From Globisporangium splendens (lineage: Eukaryota; Oomycota; Peronosporomycetes; Pythiales; Pythiaceae), in assembly GCA_006386115.1 (NCBI GenBank), contig VFIW01000002.1, positions 1,116,001 through 1,180,000 of the forward strand: a stretch of DNA of 64,000 nucleotides. Reading direction: 5' to 3'. Positions 14,892 to 24,611 of the stretch are shown here, in pieces. Numbering within the stretch: position 1 is the stretch's first letter; every line of letters starts with the position of its first letter. The translations under genes and the position numbers were made by a program. The notes under the pieces were generated by a model that saw only the letters and a list, made by a program, of their open reading frames with translations, ran no database searches and was not told the origin of the DNA.

Positions 14892-15087
14892 AGGAAAGCA
14901 AAATAATGATACTCGCATGACGCATTCTCGCTCTATATGCGACTTGTATTATTTTGTTCTTTTCCTTCAAGCGATCGTAATTCTGCGTCAAAGATGAAGA
15001 CAACACAAGCACAAATCGCAAAGAGTTTATATACACAAATGACAAGTGTCTATTAACACACACGCACATATTACATGTGTGCACAGC

Positions 15088-16568
15088 TTAATAGAAACCA
15101 AACGCCGCAAGGAACTTCTTCGAGAACTCGACGCCAAGGAAGCACGCCGCGTTCGCTGGGAACGCACGCGCGAGCGCTGGACCCATGCCCTTGAAGAGCG
15201 CGCCGGCGCCTTCTTCCTTCATGAGCACCTGGTAGCAGTGCGCGATGCCGCGGTACGTGCCTTCTGGCGCCGTCTGGATGCGCGACTTGAGCACATCGGC
15301 AGGGATGGCGATGATCCAGTTGATGATACCGGCAAAGCCACCAGCGACAAACACGCGGAACGCCGACGCTTCCTTGCCCTCAGGGGTCAAACCGCGCTTA
15401 ATGGCTTCGAAGCCACCAAAGTAGCCCACCGAACTATTGAAGCAAGCGTCAACCACACACACACAACACATTAGCAAGTGCTCGAAGCTTTCAAATCGCT
15501 TTCCTCAAGTGATGAAAGACGTACCCTGGCACATCACGGAGAAGCGTCGCTTCCCAGCCACGGAAGATGCTCGACACGCCGCCAGTCCTGTAGAGCTTCT
15601 TGGCGCAGTCGATCATGCCATCGTAGAGCTTTGGCTCGCCGCGAGCGACAGCCTGCGCTTGGATTTGAAGCAAGCACTTGATGCGCTCACCTGGCGCCAT
15701 GACGACCTGCAAAGATACAATTTGTGTATACGTCAACAACCACAAGAGGTGCTTCAAGGTGACATGTTAAATCACAAAAATGACAATTGTCCACGTACGG
15801 TGGCTGGGATGGCCGAGAAACCACCGGCAAACATGAGCTGACCCATGGACAATGGCTGCGTGTCAGGGGTGCCAGAGAACTTACGCTGTTGCCACAAGGA
15901 ACACACATGCACAAAGTCAATATTAAGACGATCCAACAAAGCCCCCTTTTGTACAATAGCAAGATGGAACGCACAGCAATGAGCTTGCCCATGTCGTTAC
16001 CCCAGAAGCACACGGCGAAAATGGGCGTGATGCCGACAAGTGGAGCCGACATACCACGGTAAAGACCGGTAAGCTGTATGACACAAAATTGCAAGCAGTA
16101 CACACATTAGTGCAAGCTCCTGTGTTGCAACAAATCTGCAATTACACCAACAACGTACCCCGTCCTTGGCGACGATCTTGCGCGCGCAGTCGATGGCGCC
16201 AGTGTACATTGGCGGCTGGCCCGGCTTTGGCTTCTCCATCGTCTGAATATTCACCTTGATCAGATCCATCGGGTGACCGACAGCCACGAGGCAGACACCT
16301 AAATCGAATGCGTGTTAAACCAGAGGTGACCCATCTATCTACCTGCACTGTCGACTTTTTACATAATATGGGGAGAAACAGACGCCAGTTTCGTTAAACC
16401 ACATGCATGAGCACTCGATGCTTACCTCCGAATCCGCCAGTGATGAACGAGACAAGACCCGAAGTAGCTGTTCAACACACAAACGACAAAGCGTAAGGAA
16501 GGGGTACGCACACAGATACATACGCGAGACACGCCCGTACCTTGCGTCTTGGCTGCCTTGGTCGACAT
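15088..16568 (-). CDS. Mitochondrial carnitine/acylcarnitine carrier
   Basis: Seven exons, minus strand: 16568-16541, 16467-16426, 16298-16159, 16073-15975, 15885-15799, 15706-15525 and 15433-15088, giving 307 aa. Three mitochondrial-carrier repeats are visible, with signatures PMDLIK, APGERIK and PADVLKSR. Family-specific stretches match the carnitine/acylcarnitine translocase: [89 protein letters not shown] and [15 protein letters not shown]. It exchanges acylcarnitine for carnitine across the inner mitochondrial membrane to feed beta-oxidation. Four of the six donors read GTACG. An ornithine/basic amino acid carrier is the nearest alternative, but it is less likely because of these motifs. 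Confidence 0.93.
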
Positions 16569-16780
16569 GGTGTTTGTGCTTGTGTGTTACTCTTGCGGCT
16601 TGTGGGGTTGGCGGCAGCTTCAGCTTTGACGAGTGGGGGTCTCTTTGGCTGCAGTGCACGTTCGAATGCGCCGCTGGATCGCACGTTTACAAGACTGAAA
16701 ACTTCAAAGGTCCCCCCAACGCGCAACCTGTGAAATGCAAGTATATCGGGTCTGAAAGGTGATTGCGTTTCAACGTTTAG

Positions 16781-17227
16781 TCACAACGAGTGATGGGGAG
16801 AGGAAAAGAAGACTTGCTGCAACATAAGAGATCGAAGGGGTGCAGTGTCAAACGTTGGTATCAAGTGTCGGATTGGTGCTCTTTTCTGATACTTTGTGGT
16901 TGCCACGAAAGAGTAGGATTGGATGATCTTCTGTCTCTCGGTTGTCGTCTCAGACGCGTGATACTCAAGTATCAACTGAACTCGATTTGTGTTCGTCTCA
17001 TCATCTTGGTTGGATATCACAGACGCGGCGTCTGTTTTCCAGCCAGTTAGTGTCGGAAAACACAGAAAAAAAAGGGATAGAGCGACAGCAGAAAACGGCT
17101 CGTCAGATGGCAGCTCCTCACAATTCGACACAGCAGTAATGTAGCAAGTCTGCACATCGTTGCTCCACGAACGCGCCGCATTCTCTAAAAGACCATCAAG
17201 AGCCACGGAACCCATTTTAGCGGCCAT
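16781..17227 (-). CDS. Hypothetical protein, gene model uncertain
   Basis: An open frame of 148 aa starts MAAKMGSVALDGLLENAARSW. Inside it, GTGAGG near 17115 and CACTAAC plus AACAG near 17035-17055 could bound an intron whose removal keeps the frame and yields about 120 aa, so both versions are possible. No known domain was found. The start lies only 43 bp from the ATG of the divergent 17271 model, which suggests a very compact bidirectional promoter if both are real. Composition is only weakly gene-like. Confidence 0.35.
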   Translation of the reverse strand: MAAKMGSVALDGLLENAARSWSNDVQTCYITAVSNCEELPSDEPFSAVALSLFFLCFPTLTGWKTDAASVISNQDDETNTNRVQLILEYHASETTTERQKIIQSYSFVATTKYQKRAPIRHLIPTFDTAPLRSLMLQQVFFSSPHHSL

Positions 17228-17270
17228 GGTGCTCTTTGAGTTCAGTCGCTGATCACCGCGAGACGACGCG

Positions 17271-17756
17271 ATGTGGAAAGTAGCGCGCGACAGATTGACA
17301 CTTGGAGGAAATCTGCAGATACATGGAGCGTGAGTGTATTCGTTTGCAATGCGGTGGTGCGAGTCTTTCGCGGCGTTTTCAGGCAGGTCTTCCAGTCAAT
17401 TGCGCTCCGCAGTAAAGCCTCAGTCACCATTCGCGGATTAATTGGTTCGTACAATGAAGGAGTACTGTGGTCCCTCGCTGGAGACCTTGAATTCGGGACG
17501 TCCGGGTTTTTCGCGTTTTTTTTCCGGCTTCCTTTTTTCTTCTCTGCTTTTCTCTTCTTTCCCAGGTGTGCAGGTCTCCCCTAGTGTCATTGTTGTTTTT
17601 GCCACGTCCTGCGCAAGTGGCAACAAAGAGAAAGAGAAAGAGAAAGAGAGAGACGAAGGCGCGAACGAAAACGAAGCGCTGCTTCGAGTGAGAAAGACAC
17701 GACCCACGATCGGAAGACCCATTGCCCTCCGATCAATTATATACAATCGACACTAG
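17271..17756 (+). CDS. Hypothetical small basic protein, probably three exons
   Basis: Exon 1 (17271-17329) encodes MWKVARDRLTLGGNLQIHG. A GTGAGT donor joins TTTTCAG at 17382 to exon 2 (from 17383), which encodes QVFQSIALRSKASVTIRGLIGSYNEG. A strong polypyrimidine tract ending in CCCAG at about 17567 precedes a last exon with VQVSPSVIVVFATS, a (KE)n run and a stop at 17754-17756. The exon 2 donor near 17500 is not clear, so the middle join is unresolved. The basic amphipathic N-terminus could be a mitochondrial presequence. The family is not recognised. Confidence 0.4.
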
Positions 17757-17883
17757 CGATTGATTGCGTCCCTTGCGTTTGATTGCATCCCTTCGTCTGC
17801 ATTGGGTTCGTTCTGTGTTTTGTCTTGTCAAACGCACACACATCTCCACCCATTTGTCAGTCCGCATTCGTCCTTTCTTCAAG

Positions 17884-18504
17884 ATGTCGATGAACCAGCA
17901 TTTCAAGAAACGCAAGAGCCGCACGTCGAGCGCGAGCGGCAGTCGCCGCATCTCCGCATACGGAAGCGCGACGACGAGTACTACGAGCGCTTCTTCTACG
18001 ACGGCGACATTGACAAGCGCCGCCATGACTCCAGTGATGTCGAAGACGGAGACGGTATCTACTGCTCCATCGAATACCAACGAGAGTGCAAGCCTCGCAG
18101 CGGCGCTCACGGCCCTCCAAGTGTCGCTGTCGCGCGACTTGGATAGCTTCACACCGCCCACACCCGCAGCGTCACCTGTCCACGGCCGCAGTGCTGCCAA
18201 GCGAGCAAGGTTCGACTTCCCTGCGGTCGATGAGTGTGAACCTGTCCCAGAGCGTCAAGGTAAGGTGAGTCCGGCACCGAAAGCGCGCGGTGCGCTCCTC
18301 GCCGTGAGCAACCGCATCAAGTTTGAACTGGAGAAGCACTTGCGAAAAAACTCGGAGCGCAGCCAACGACCTCGCAAAAGAAAACAGCTGAGCTACTTTG
18401 CCATCCTCGGCGCGTTCCATCAAGCGGCCCACGAGCGCGACGTCGCGCTGAAGATCCACTCGCTCGACCGCGCCGTCGACGCCGTGTCGGAGGAGAGGAG
18501 GTGA
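17884..18504 (+). CDS. Ser/Thr-rich basic protein, probably nuclear, unknown function
   Basis: A single exon encodes 206 aa. The first 60 residues are low-complexity Ser/Thr/Ala (SATTSTTSASSTTATLTSA). Basic clusters that look like nuclear localisation signals occur at the N-terminus (KKRKSR) and at about residues 155-165 (RPRKRKQ). A helical C-terminal block contains LSYFAILGAFHQAAHERDVALKIHSLDRAVDAV. The start at 17884 was chosen because the open frame upstream of it is atypical. No catalytic motif is seen and the family is unknown. Confidence 0.6.
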   Translation: MSMNQHFKKRKSRTSSASGSRRISAYGSATTSTTSASSTTATLTSAAMTPVMSKTETVSTAPSNTNESASLAAALTALQVSLSRDLDSFTPPTPAASPVHGRSAAKRARFDFPAVDECEPVPERQGKVSPAPKARGALLAVSNRIKFELEKHLRKNSERSQRPRKRKQLSYFAILGAFHQAAHERDVALKIHSLDRAVDAVSEERR

Positions 18505-20156
18505 TGGCGCCACTATTTTTTGATGAAGTGACGTGATCTGTTGCGCACGCACCTGCATTCAAGCAGAGTAAGGAACGAGCTATCTATTATCTGTAGTTAT
18601 TTTTTTGAAAGAAGGATATTTTATTCATCACGCTAATATAAACACATATACAAACAAAAGCGAAAGCGGTGTTGGACGGTTGGTTGCGTAGCTATTCGCC
18701 ATTTCCGCAAACGACGCATTATACATTGGACGCTGCTCTAACGAACCGATACGGAGCTCCTCATACACACACGCGCCACTCGATTCGCCTCCACTCGCCG
18801 CATTTCTGCACCTCTGTTTGAGTATCACATGGGTCCGCAAATGAGTGGAACGCACTCCAAGGTGGTGACTGGTTGGTTGTCTTGAGACTGTGAGTGCGCC
18901 AGTGGCCCGGCATTACCCCTTGTGCCTGAGAATGTACCCGCTCGCCAAATACGAGTGGCGAGAACACGTCCAGCGGCTGTTGACTGCAATCTGAGTCTGC
19001 TATTGTATTGTGCACAGCAGTCACCAATGGTGTCGTCATGCATGTATTCACAGACCATTGAGGTGGCGATGATGATGATGGTAGAATGGCTTGATGCATA
19101 ATGATCTAGGTGTAGCACTGTTGGACAAGCGAGGTGCAGCAACGCTACTGTGGTACTTGCGAAAGTATCTAATACATACACCCGCATGCATTGCAATGTT
19201 CGCTACGCACACTAGAGAGCGTTTAACCCACGAGCGCCGTCCATTATCCGCTCATGAAGCAATGGAAGGAATGGAAGGCCGTGTCCCATAGATGGAGCCG
19301 TTGCATTTGTGTGACACAAAGCAGCAGCAGCGTGTCTGAGTCGCATATCTGAATCTGTGACATCGACGGTACTGCATCTGAGTCTGATTTTCTGTACCCA
19401 AAAGTGTGCCGTCCCACATTGACGCATAAAAATGACGATTGGTTCAACTCCCAGTTTGACATTTGAAGCGCATCTGGATAAAGCGTTGAACTTGGAATGA
19501 AGAACGAGCTCCAAGCAAGTGTCGCAGCCGCCAACAGACGCAATATGCACATGCGCGCACACCAACCGCCGTCTATAGACCACCGCCGCCTTCACACGCT
19601 GCATATCAAAGAGCCTCCACACACTCTTCTTTATGCTATGTTTGCGCCTCAAGTTCAGTCGTAAATCGAGTCGGGCTCGCCTTTCTTGCAGTGAGGACGA
19701 GGAGCTCAACTGCAAGAAACAGACAACAAGATGTCTCTTTGTGTCGTACTGACTGTATTGCGTTGAGCCCATGCGATCGTCTCGTGCGCGAATCGGCATC
19801 TGCACGAGAGAGACCAGCAAGCGATTGCTGTGCTCCTTGCATTCGGCCATCTGTGCGGTCAGTGTGGGGCTGGAAGCAGCTAAGATTTCGCGTTCATTGC
19901 CCCCATTCTCTGTGCGGCAATCAGACTGCTCTCGTATAAATAGCAGCAAGCCGAAGCTATTGCAAGTTGTTTCATCAGCCGCTTCCTTGCTATAGGATTG
20001 GCTGCTGTAGTATGCAAAAGTCTGCGCGTGAATCTTCACTGTGGCGCCAAAATTAGCCTCCTTTTGTGTGCGGCATTTGCGACGCGCTTGCTGCTTTTAA
20101 AGCGCATCAAGAGACATAAAGAAACGTATACAGAGAGGGAGAGCGACTCAAAGAGC
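18505..20156. other. Intergenic region, no supported gene
   Basis: These 1.65 kb lie between the Ser/Thr-rich gene and the NIPA-type gene. A 275-codon minus-strand ORF (19212-20039) is present, but it has high Cys/Arg/His content, no domain and no splice context. I treat it as chance. The last 150 bp are probably the NIPA leader. Confidence 0.45.
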
Positions 20157-21460
20157 ATGGGGTGCGAGAAAAAGAATGTGACGTCGTCGCTCTGGTACGT
20201 CGGCGTGATCCTGAGCATCGCCGGCTCCATCATGACCAACATGGGCGTCAACATGCAAAAGTACTCGTTCATGATCGAGGCCAAGCGCTGTGTCAACATG
20301 AAGCGCGGCTACTTTTGCCAACCGCTCTGGGTCCTAGGTAAGTATGTGGTTGCTGCGCTCTTTTTTGTTCTTTCCTTTTTCTCTACATCGTGCGCGTGCT
20401 TATTGACCATTTATACGAATCACAGGACTGGGGCTCGTCGTGGGCGGCAGCGGTCTGGACTTTGTGGCGCTGGGCTTCCTGCCGCAATCGCTCGCGACGC
20501 CCGTCGGCGGCTCCGCGATGGTCGCCAACGTCGTCTTCGCGTCGCTCTTCCTCAAGGAGAAATTTAGCCGCACAGTAAGTGCACATCTCTGCAAAAGGTA
20601 CTTTGTTGAGATTTTATCTTACTGCTCTTATATACAAACTAGGACGCCATGGGCACGACGCTCGTGCTCGCGGGGATCTGCATCGTGGCTGCGTTCGCCG
20701 AGAAGGAGAGCGGGTGCTACACGGTCAACCAGCTCGTGAGTCTCTACCAGGAGCCGCTCTTCGTCATGTACTGCGTGCTCATGGGCGTCAGCTGTATCGG
20801 TCTCTACGCGCTCGCCAAGAAGCTCGAGCAATTGCTGCACGGCTTTGGCTCGTCCTCGCCCAAGTACAAACGCTTTGCGCGCGTACGCTGTTGCCTCAAA
20901 TGCATTTCTTCATCGTCCAGTCTACGCTATGAATGTTCTCATTTCTACTTCTTTCTAATGGCGTGGACTCACTCTCTCTTTTACTTTATTTGTCGTAAAA
21001 CTTGCAGCTCGGGATATTTTTCTTTGGCGCGTCCGTGACGCTCAGCGGCGTGTATCTGCTCTCAAAACGCGAGATGAACGCGCTGCGACCCGCGGGCAAG
21101 TTCTGCGCGGCCGTCAAGATGATCGTCTTCATCAAGCGCGCGCAGAAAGCCAAGCACATCGAGCACCGCTGGGTGTAGGGCAAGGACGTCGTCGTCGAGA
21201 AGACGTCGCCGACGACCAAGGCGATCCTGGCGCTGCCCAAGTCCACATCATTCAAGCTCTCCAAGGCGTCCGTCATTCCCGTGGACTCGCGGCACCACAA
21301 GCTCTCGGAGTGTCCCATCGCCAAGCTCGAGTGCTCGACACGAGAAGCAGCAGACGGAAGCATCAAGCCGACGAAGCGCGACTCGTTTATCAACACGAGC
21401 ACGTTCATCGACGCCAACAGCGCCGAAATCGAGTTTACGCAGAAGAAATTCGACAAGTAG
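20157..21460 (+). pseudogene. NIPA/DUF803-type magnesium transporter, internally deleted and with in-frame TAG
   Basis: Exons are 20157-20337, 20426-20574, 20643-20882 and 21008-21178, all in phase, encoding 246 aa. The N-terminal half matches the NIPA family: YVGVILSIAGSIMTNMGVNMQK, GSGLDFVALGFLPQSLATPVGGSAMVANVVFASLFLKEKF, and DAMGTTLVLAGICIVAAFA. After about residue 190 the expected central membrane segments are missing. The sequence jumps to the last helix (LGIFFFGASVTLSGVYLLSKR), so roughly 100 residues are gone. TAG at 21176-21178 then interrupts the frame, which continues for another 93 codons of hydrophilic, coding-like sequence to TAG at 21458-21460. Both features suggest a damaged gene. 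A short functional isoform is the alternative. Full-length relatives carry Mg2+ across endosomal or plasma membranes. Confidence 0.65.
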
Positions 21461-21600
21461 AACGTTTTTTGTATTTTGAAGAGGGCAATAGGGAAGGAAT
21501 ACAAACTTGTACTGTATATCCACCACCATTGTTGCTGCTTTATGAGCTCTTTTTGTGCATGCATATGTGAGGATATGTCTTGTGTTCTCGGGTAACGTGT

Positions 21601-22644
21601 CTATTGCGTCTTGCTCAAGGCGGTTTGCAGGGCCGCGAGCAACTCCTGCTGCGCGTCCGTCTTGCCATCGCTCTCATCCGGGAACGCGAACTTGCCGCCC
21701 GTGATGAGCTCGTAGAGCAGGATGTAGCGGCGCGAGAGCTCAAGCACGAGGTCCTGTGGCGCGTCCGGGAGCACTTCGTCCTTGTACGGGTCGCAGTGGT
21801 CCTTGAACCAGAGGCGCAGGAACTCCTTGTCAATGTTCTCGGGCGACAGACCCTGCGCCATGCGCGCCTCGTACGAGTGCGCGAGCCAGTAGCGGCTCGA
21901 GTCGGGCGTGTGGATCTCGTCGATGAGCAGGATCTCGCCCGTGGCGTTGTCCATGCCGAACTCGTACTTGGTGTCCACAAGGATGAGTCCGCGCGCTGCA
22001 GCCTGCTGCTGGCCGAACGCGAAGAGCTCGAGCGCCTTCTGCGAGCAGTAGTCCCACTGCTGCTGCGTCATGCGACCCGAGCGCACGATCTCCTCGCCCG
22101 AGATGAGCTCGTCGTGCACGTCGTCCTTGGTCGTGGGCGTCACGAGGTTCTCCGGGAGCTTCTGGTGCTGCACATAGCCCTCGGCGAGCTTGTGGCCGCA
22201 GAAGTCGCGGCTGCCGTTCTTGTAGTTCGTCCACATGGACGTGCTCGTGGAGCCCGTGATGTAGCCGCGCACGACGAACTCGACGGGGAACACCGTGCAC
22301 TTTTTGCAGAGCATGACCGACGGGTGCGGCGACGCGAGCACGTGGTTCGGCACGATGTGGCGCGTGGCGTTGAACCACCACGCGCTCGTCATCGTGAGCA
22401 CGCGGCCCTTGTAGGGGATCGACGCGAGCTGCCGGTCGAACGCCGATTGCCTGTCCGTTGAGATGAGCAGCACTGTGTCCGGGAACACGTAGATGTCACG
22501 CACCTTGCCCACGATCTGCTGGAACGGCGGAACGTGCGCCGCGATCGCGTCCAGCGACGTGGCCGTGATGCAGTCGAGCGGGTCGATGCGCGCCACGTAC
22601 GCCTGCGTGCGCTTCTCGGCTTCCTCAATCAACGCGCCGCTCAT
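21601..22644 (-). CDS. ADE1/purC: Phosphoribosylaminoimidazole-succinocarboxamide (SAICAR) synthetase
   Basis: A single exon encodes 347 aa, the length of fungal/oomycete-type stand-alone enzymes. It ligates CAIR and aspartate with ATP in de novo purine synthesis. Diagnostic motifs are GKVRDIYVFPDTVLLISTDRQSAFD (ATP site), FPVEFVVRGYITGS, LILVDTKYEFG, ILLIDEIHTPDSSRYW and DKEFLRLWF. Unlike in animals, it is not fused to AIR carboxylase. Start MSGALIEEAEK at 22644. The reading frame is intact, with strong third-position GC that creates long antisense ORFs. Confidence 0.96.
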   Translation of the reverse strand: MSGALIEEAEKRTQAYVARIDPLDCITATSLDAIAAHVPPFQQIVGKVRDIYVFPDTVLLISTDRQSAFDRQLASIPYKGRVLTMTSAWWFNATRHIVPNHVLASPHPSVMLCKKCTVFPVEFVVRGYITGSTSTSMWTNYKNGSRDFCGHKLAEGYVQHQKLPENLVTPTTKDDVHDELISGEEIVRSGRMTQQQWDYCSQKALELFAFGQQQAAARGLILVDTKYEFGMDNATGEILLIDEIHTPDSSRYWLAHSYEARMAQGLSPENIDKEFLRLWFKDHCDPYKDEVLPDAPQDLVLELSRRYILLYELITGGKFAFPDESDGKTDAQQELLAALQTALSKTQ

Positions 22645-23771
22645 TCTGTGCTTGGTGTATCAGGCAGAATATGCGCTTGTGGCGCTATGTGCGAATTGTT
22701 GGTGTTGTTGGTTGTCGAAGTTGCAGGTTGTTGAAGGCAGCACCACGTCCATTCGGAACTGGTATACTGCTTTCCGGATACTATCCGGTGTCACCCATTA
22801 ACCACTTTAACCTGCGAAACAACATTTCCTATGAAATTGAATTGAAACGGATGACATGGAGTTTGTCAGGGATGAAAGATATCTTTTGCTTGCCGTGTAT
22901 TTTTTGGATTTGCTGTGGTGATTTTTTTATTTTGTGTGGGTGTGTGGGTGTGTGTGTGGAGGGAAGAAGGAGATGGGGAGAGCGAACGGGAGGCATGACG
23001 GACGGACAGTCCACGCGACGAGCGAGGGGCACACCCCTTTGGCAGACAAGCCGCGCACTTCATGCGCGCCACAGGTGGAAGGAAACGCGGCGACGGAGAA
23101 TGCAGTCTCGAATGCACACACGCCTGACGATCTTTTCTGTTATGCTCTAGAGATGCATGTTTGCTGATCAATATGCAAACGTGCTCAAGCGTCGCTTCAT
23201 ATGTTTGCGGTTATTATATGTCGGATCAGTTATGCGGTGCTGTATCTATATCGCCCTCTCTCGCTGCGTGTGTGTGTGTATATGGATCTATTTCTTTCCT
23301 AAGATCTCTGCTGGTGGGTGTGCGGCGATATATCCTGCTCTCTTTTTCCCTTTCTCTCTATTCCATATGCACGACATGCATGTGCGCATGGCGTTTACAT
23401 ATACGAAAAATAACGAATCTTATCCAGTCGCTACACAAGCTGATCATAACGCGACCCTTCCGAGCGCTTCTCGAGTGTTCCGCTGTGACATCAGGCTGGC
23501 GCGTGGGTGAATAAGACAAATCTCTTCCCGCAAAATAAACTGTAAATCAAATCCATAACGATCGACGAATATGTGTATATATAGATATATAGATGACGCG
23601 CTTGACTAAATTCGACGCATATGCACATGCATGGCTTCTTGGTTCCTATCCACAGATATATACTTACTGGCGAAAACACATCGACGACTACTTGGAACCA
23701 CTTACTACACTTGAGGCTACTTGCTGCTTACTTAAATGTCATAACTATCCCATAACATCGAGAATCACTAC
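22645..23771. other. Intergenic region with simple-sequence tracts
   Basis: No gene is supported. A GT-rich tract lies near 22935-22962, and AT-rich TATATAGATATATAGAT sequence near 23575-23592. The left end is presumably the SAICAR synthetase promoter. The right end is the 3' flank of the RWP-RK gene. Confidence 0.45.
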
Positions 23772-24611
23772 TTAACAGAGAATGGACTTGAGCGACATGC
23801 CGACGTTGCGTTCCTCCGCGTGCTGCACGTACGTTGCCAATGGCGACGCCACAGTGGTGCGTTGAAGCGCCTCGTCTTCGTCTTCCATATCGTCCATGTC
23901 GTCGTCCTCGGAGAGCGCGGCCGCGAGCGCCGACGCCGACGACAGCTGCAGTTTCTGCGTGCGGCTCTTGGCGCGGTTGTTGCGCTTCACCAGCTCCTCG
24001 GTGGCGGGAGACGCGAGGCGGCCGGCCGAGATGCCCTTGGCGGCCGTATTGGGGTCTTGCATGATGCACTCGAGCGTGTACTCGAAGGCGGCGATCTTCT
24101 TCGCGATGTACTCCTTGTTGGATCCCTTGGCGACGGCGAGCGACTCGCGCAGCATGTCAATACTCTTCTGGAGACTACGGATCTGGCGGTGCGGCCATCG
24201 CTGGATGCCGTGGCGGCGGCAGATCTTCTTGAGCAGCGTCGCGCAGATGCCGAACTTGCGTGCGACGGCCGCGATCGGCATGTTGAAGCACTTGCGCAGG
24301 TCGTCGAGCTGCACGACAGGACCGTAGCGCTTGGTGCGCTCCGACGGCGAGTGCGACGGCGCCACGAGCGCGTACGCCGACGACGCCACGGGACTCACCG
24401 TCGACAGCGATGCGAACGACGCCGCCACAGCGTCCTCGGTCTCCTGGCGCGTCGGCATCTGTACCGTCAAATCGACCTTGGAGCGGTACGATGCGGATGA
24501 CGTCACCTCGCGCTGCACGACTGCGTGGCGCTTGAGCGAGATGAGGATTTCGCCCATGAGCACGTCGTCCGTGCTGAGCTGCTGCTGTTGCTGCTGTGGA
24601 TAGAGAGCCAT
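23772..24611 (-). CDS. RWP-RK domain transcription factor
   Basis: The product is 279 aa. The start at 24611 (MALYPQQQQQQLSTDD) was chosen over the longer upstream frame, which reads through a homopolymer leader. The RWP-RK domain spans about residues 93-145: YGPVVQLDDLRKCFNMPIAAVARKFGICATLLKKICRRHGIQRWPHRQI, with Arg-Trp-Pro-His replacing the canonical RWPxRK core. A long helix follows (RSLQKSIDMLRESLAVAKGSNKEYIAKKIAAFEYTLECI), then a basic segment RNNRAKSRTQK and an acidic tail. The family binds DNA. Oomycetes carry a small expanded set, many tied to sporulation or infection stages by expression, so the target is unknown here. A polyQ run sits near the N-terminus. Confidence 0.92.
   Translation of the reverse strand: MALYPQQQQQQLSTDDVLMGEILISLKRHAVVQREVTSSASYRSKVDLTVQMPTRQETEDAVAASFASLSTVSPVASSAYALVAPSHSPSERTKRYGPVVQLDDLRKCFNMPIAAVARKFGICATLLKKICRRHGIQRWPHRQIRSLQKSIDMLRESLAVAKGSNKEYIAKKIAAFEYTLECIMQDPNTAAKGISAGRLASPATEELVKRNNRAKSRTQKLQLSSASALAAALSEDDDMDDMEDEDEALQRTTVASPLATYVQHAEERNVGMSLKSILC

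Noticed and set aside
19212..20039. 275-codon minus-strand ORF in the region before the NIPA gene
   Set aside because: There is no recognisable domain, an unusual Cys/His/Arg content and no splice context. It overlaps the probable NIPA promoter.
21580..22461. 293-codon plus-strand ORF over SAICAR synthetase
   Set aside because: It is an Arg/Leu/Val/Glu-rich shadow of the GC3-rich purine gene.
23820..24500. 226-codon plus-strand ORF over the RWP-RK gene
   Set aside because: It is antisense, Arg-rich, and without a motif. The minus strand has a clear RWP-RK domain.
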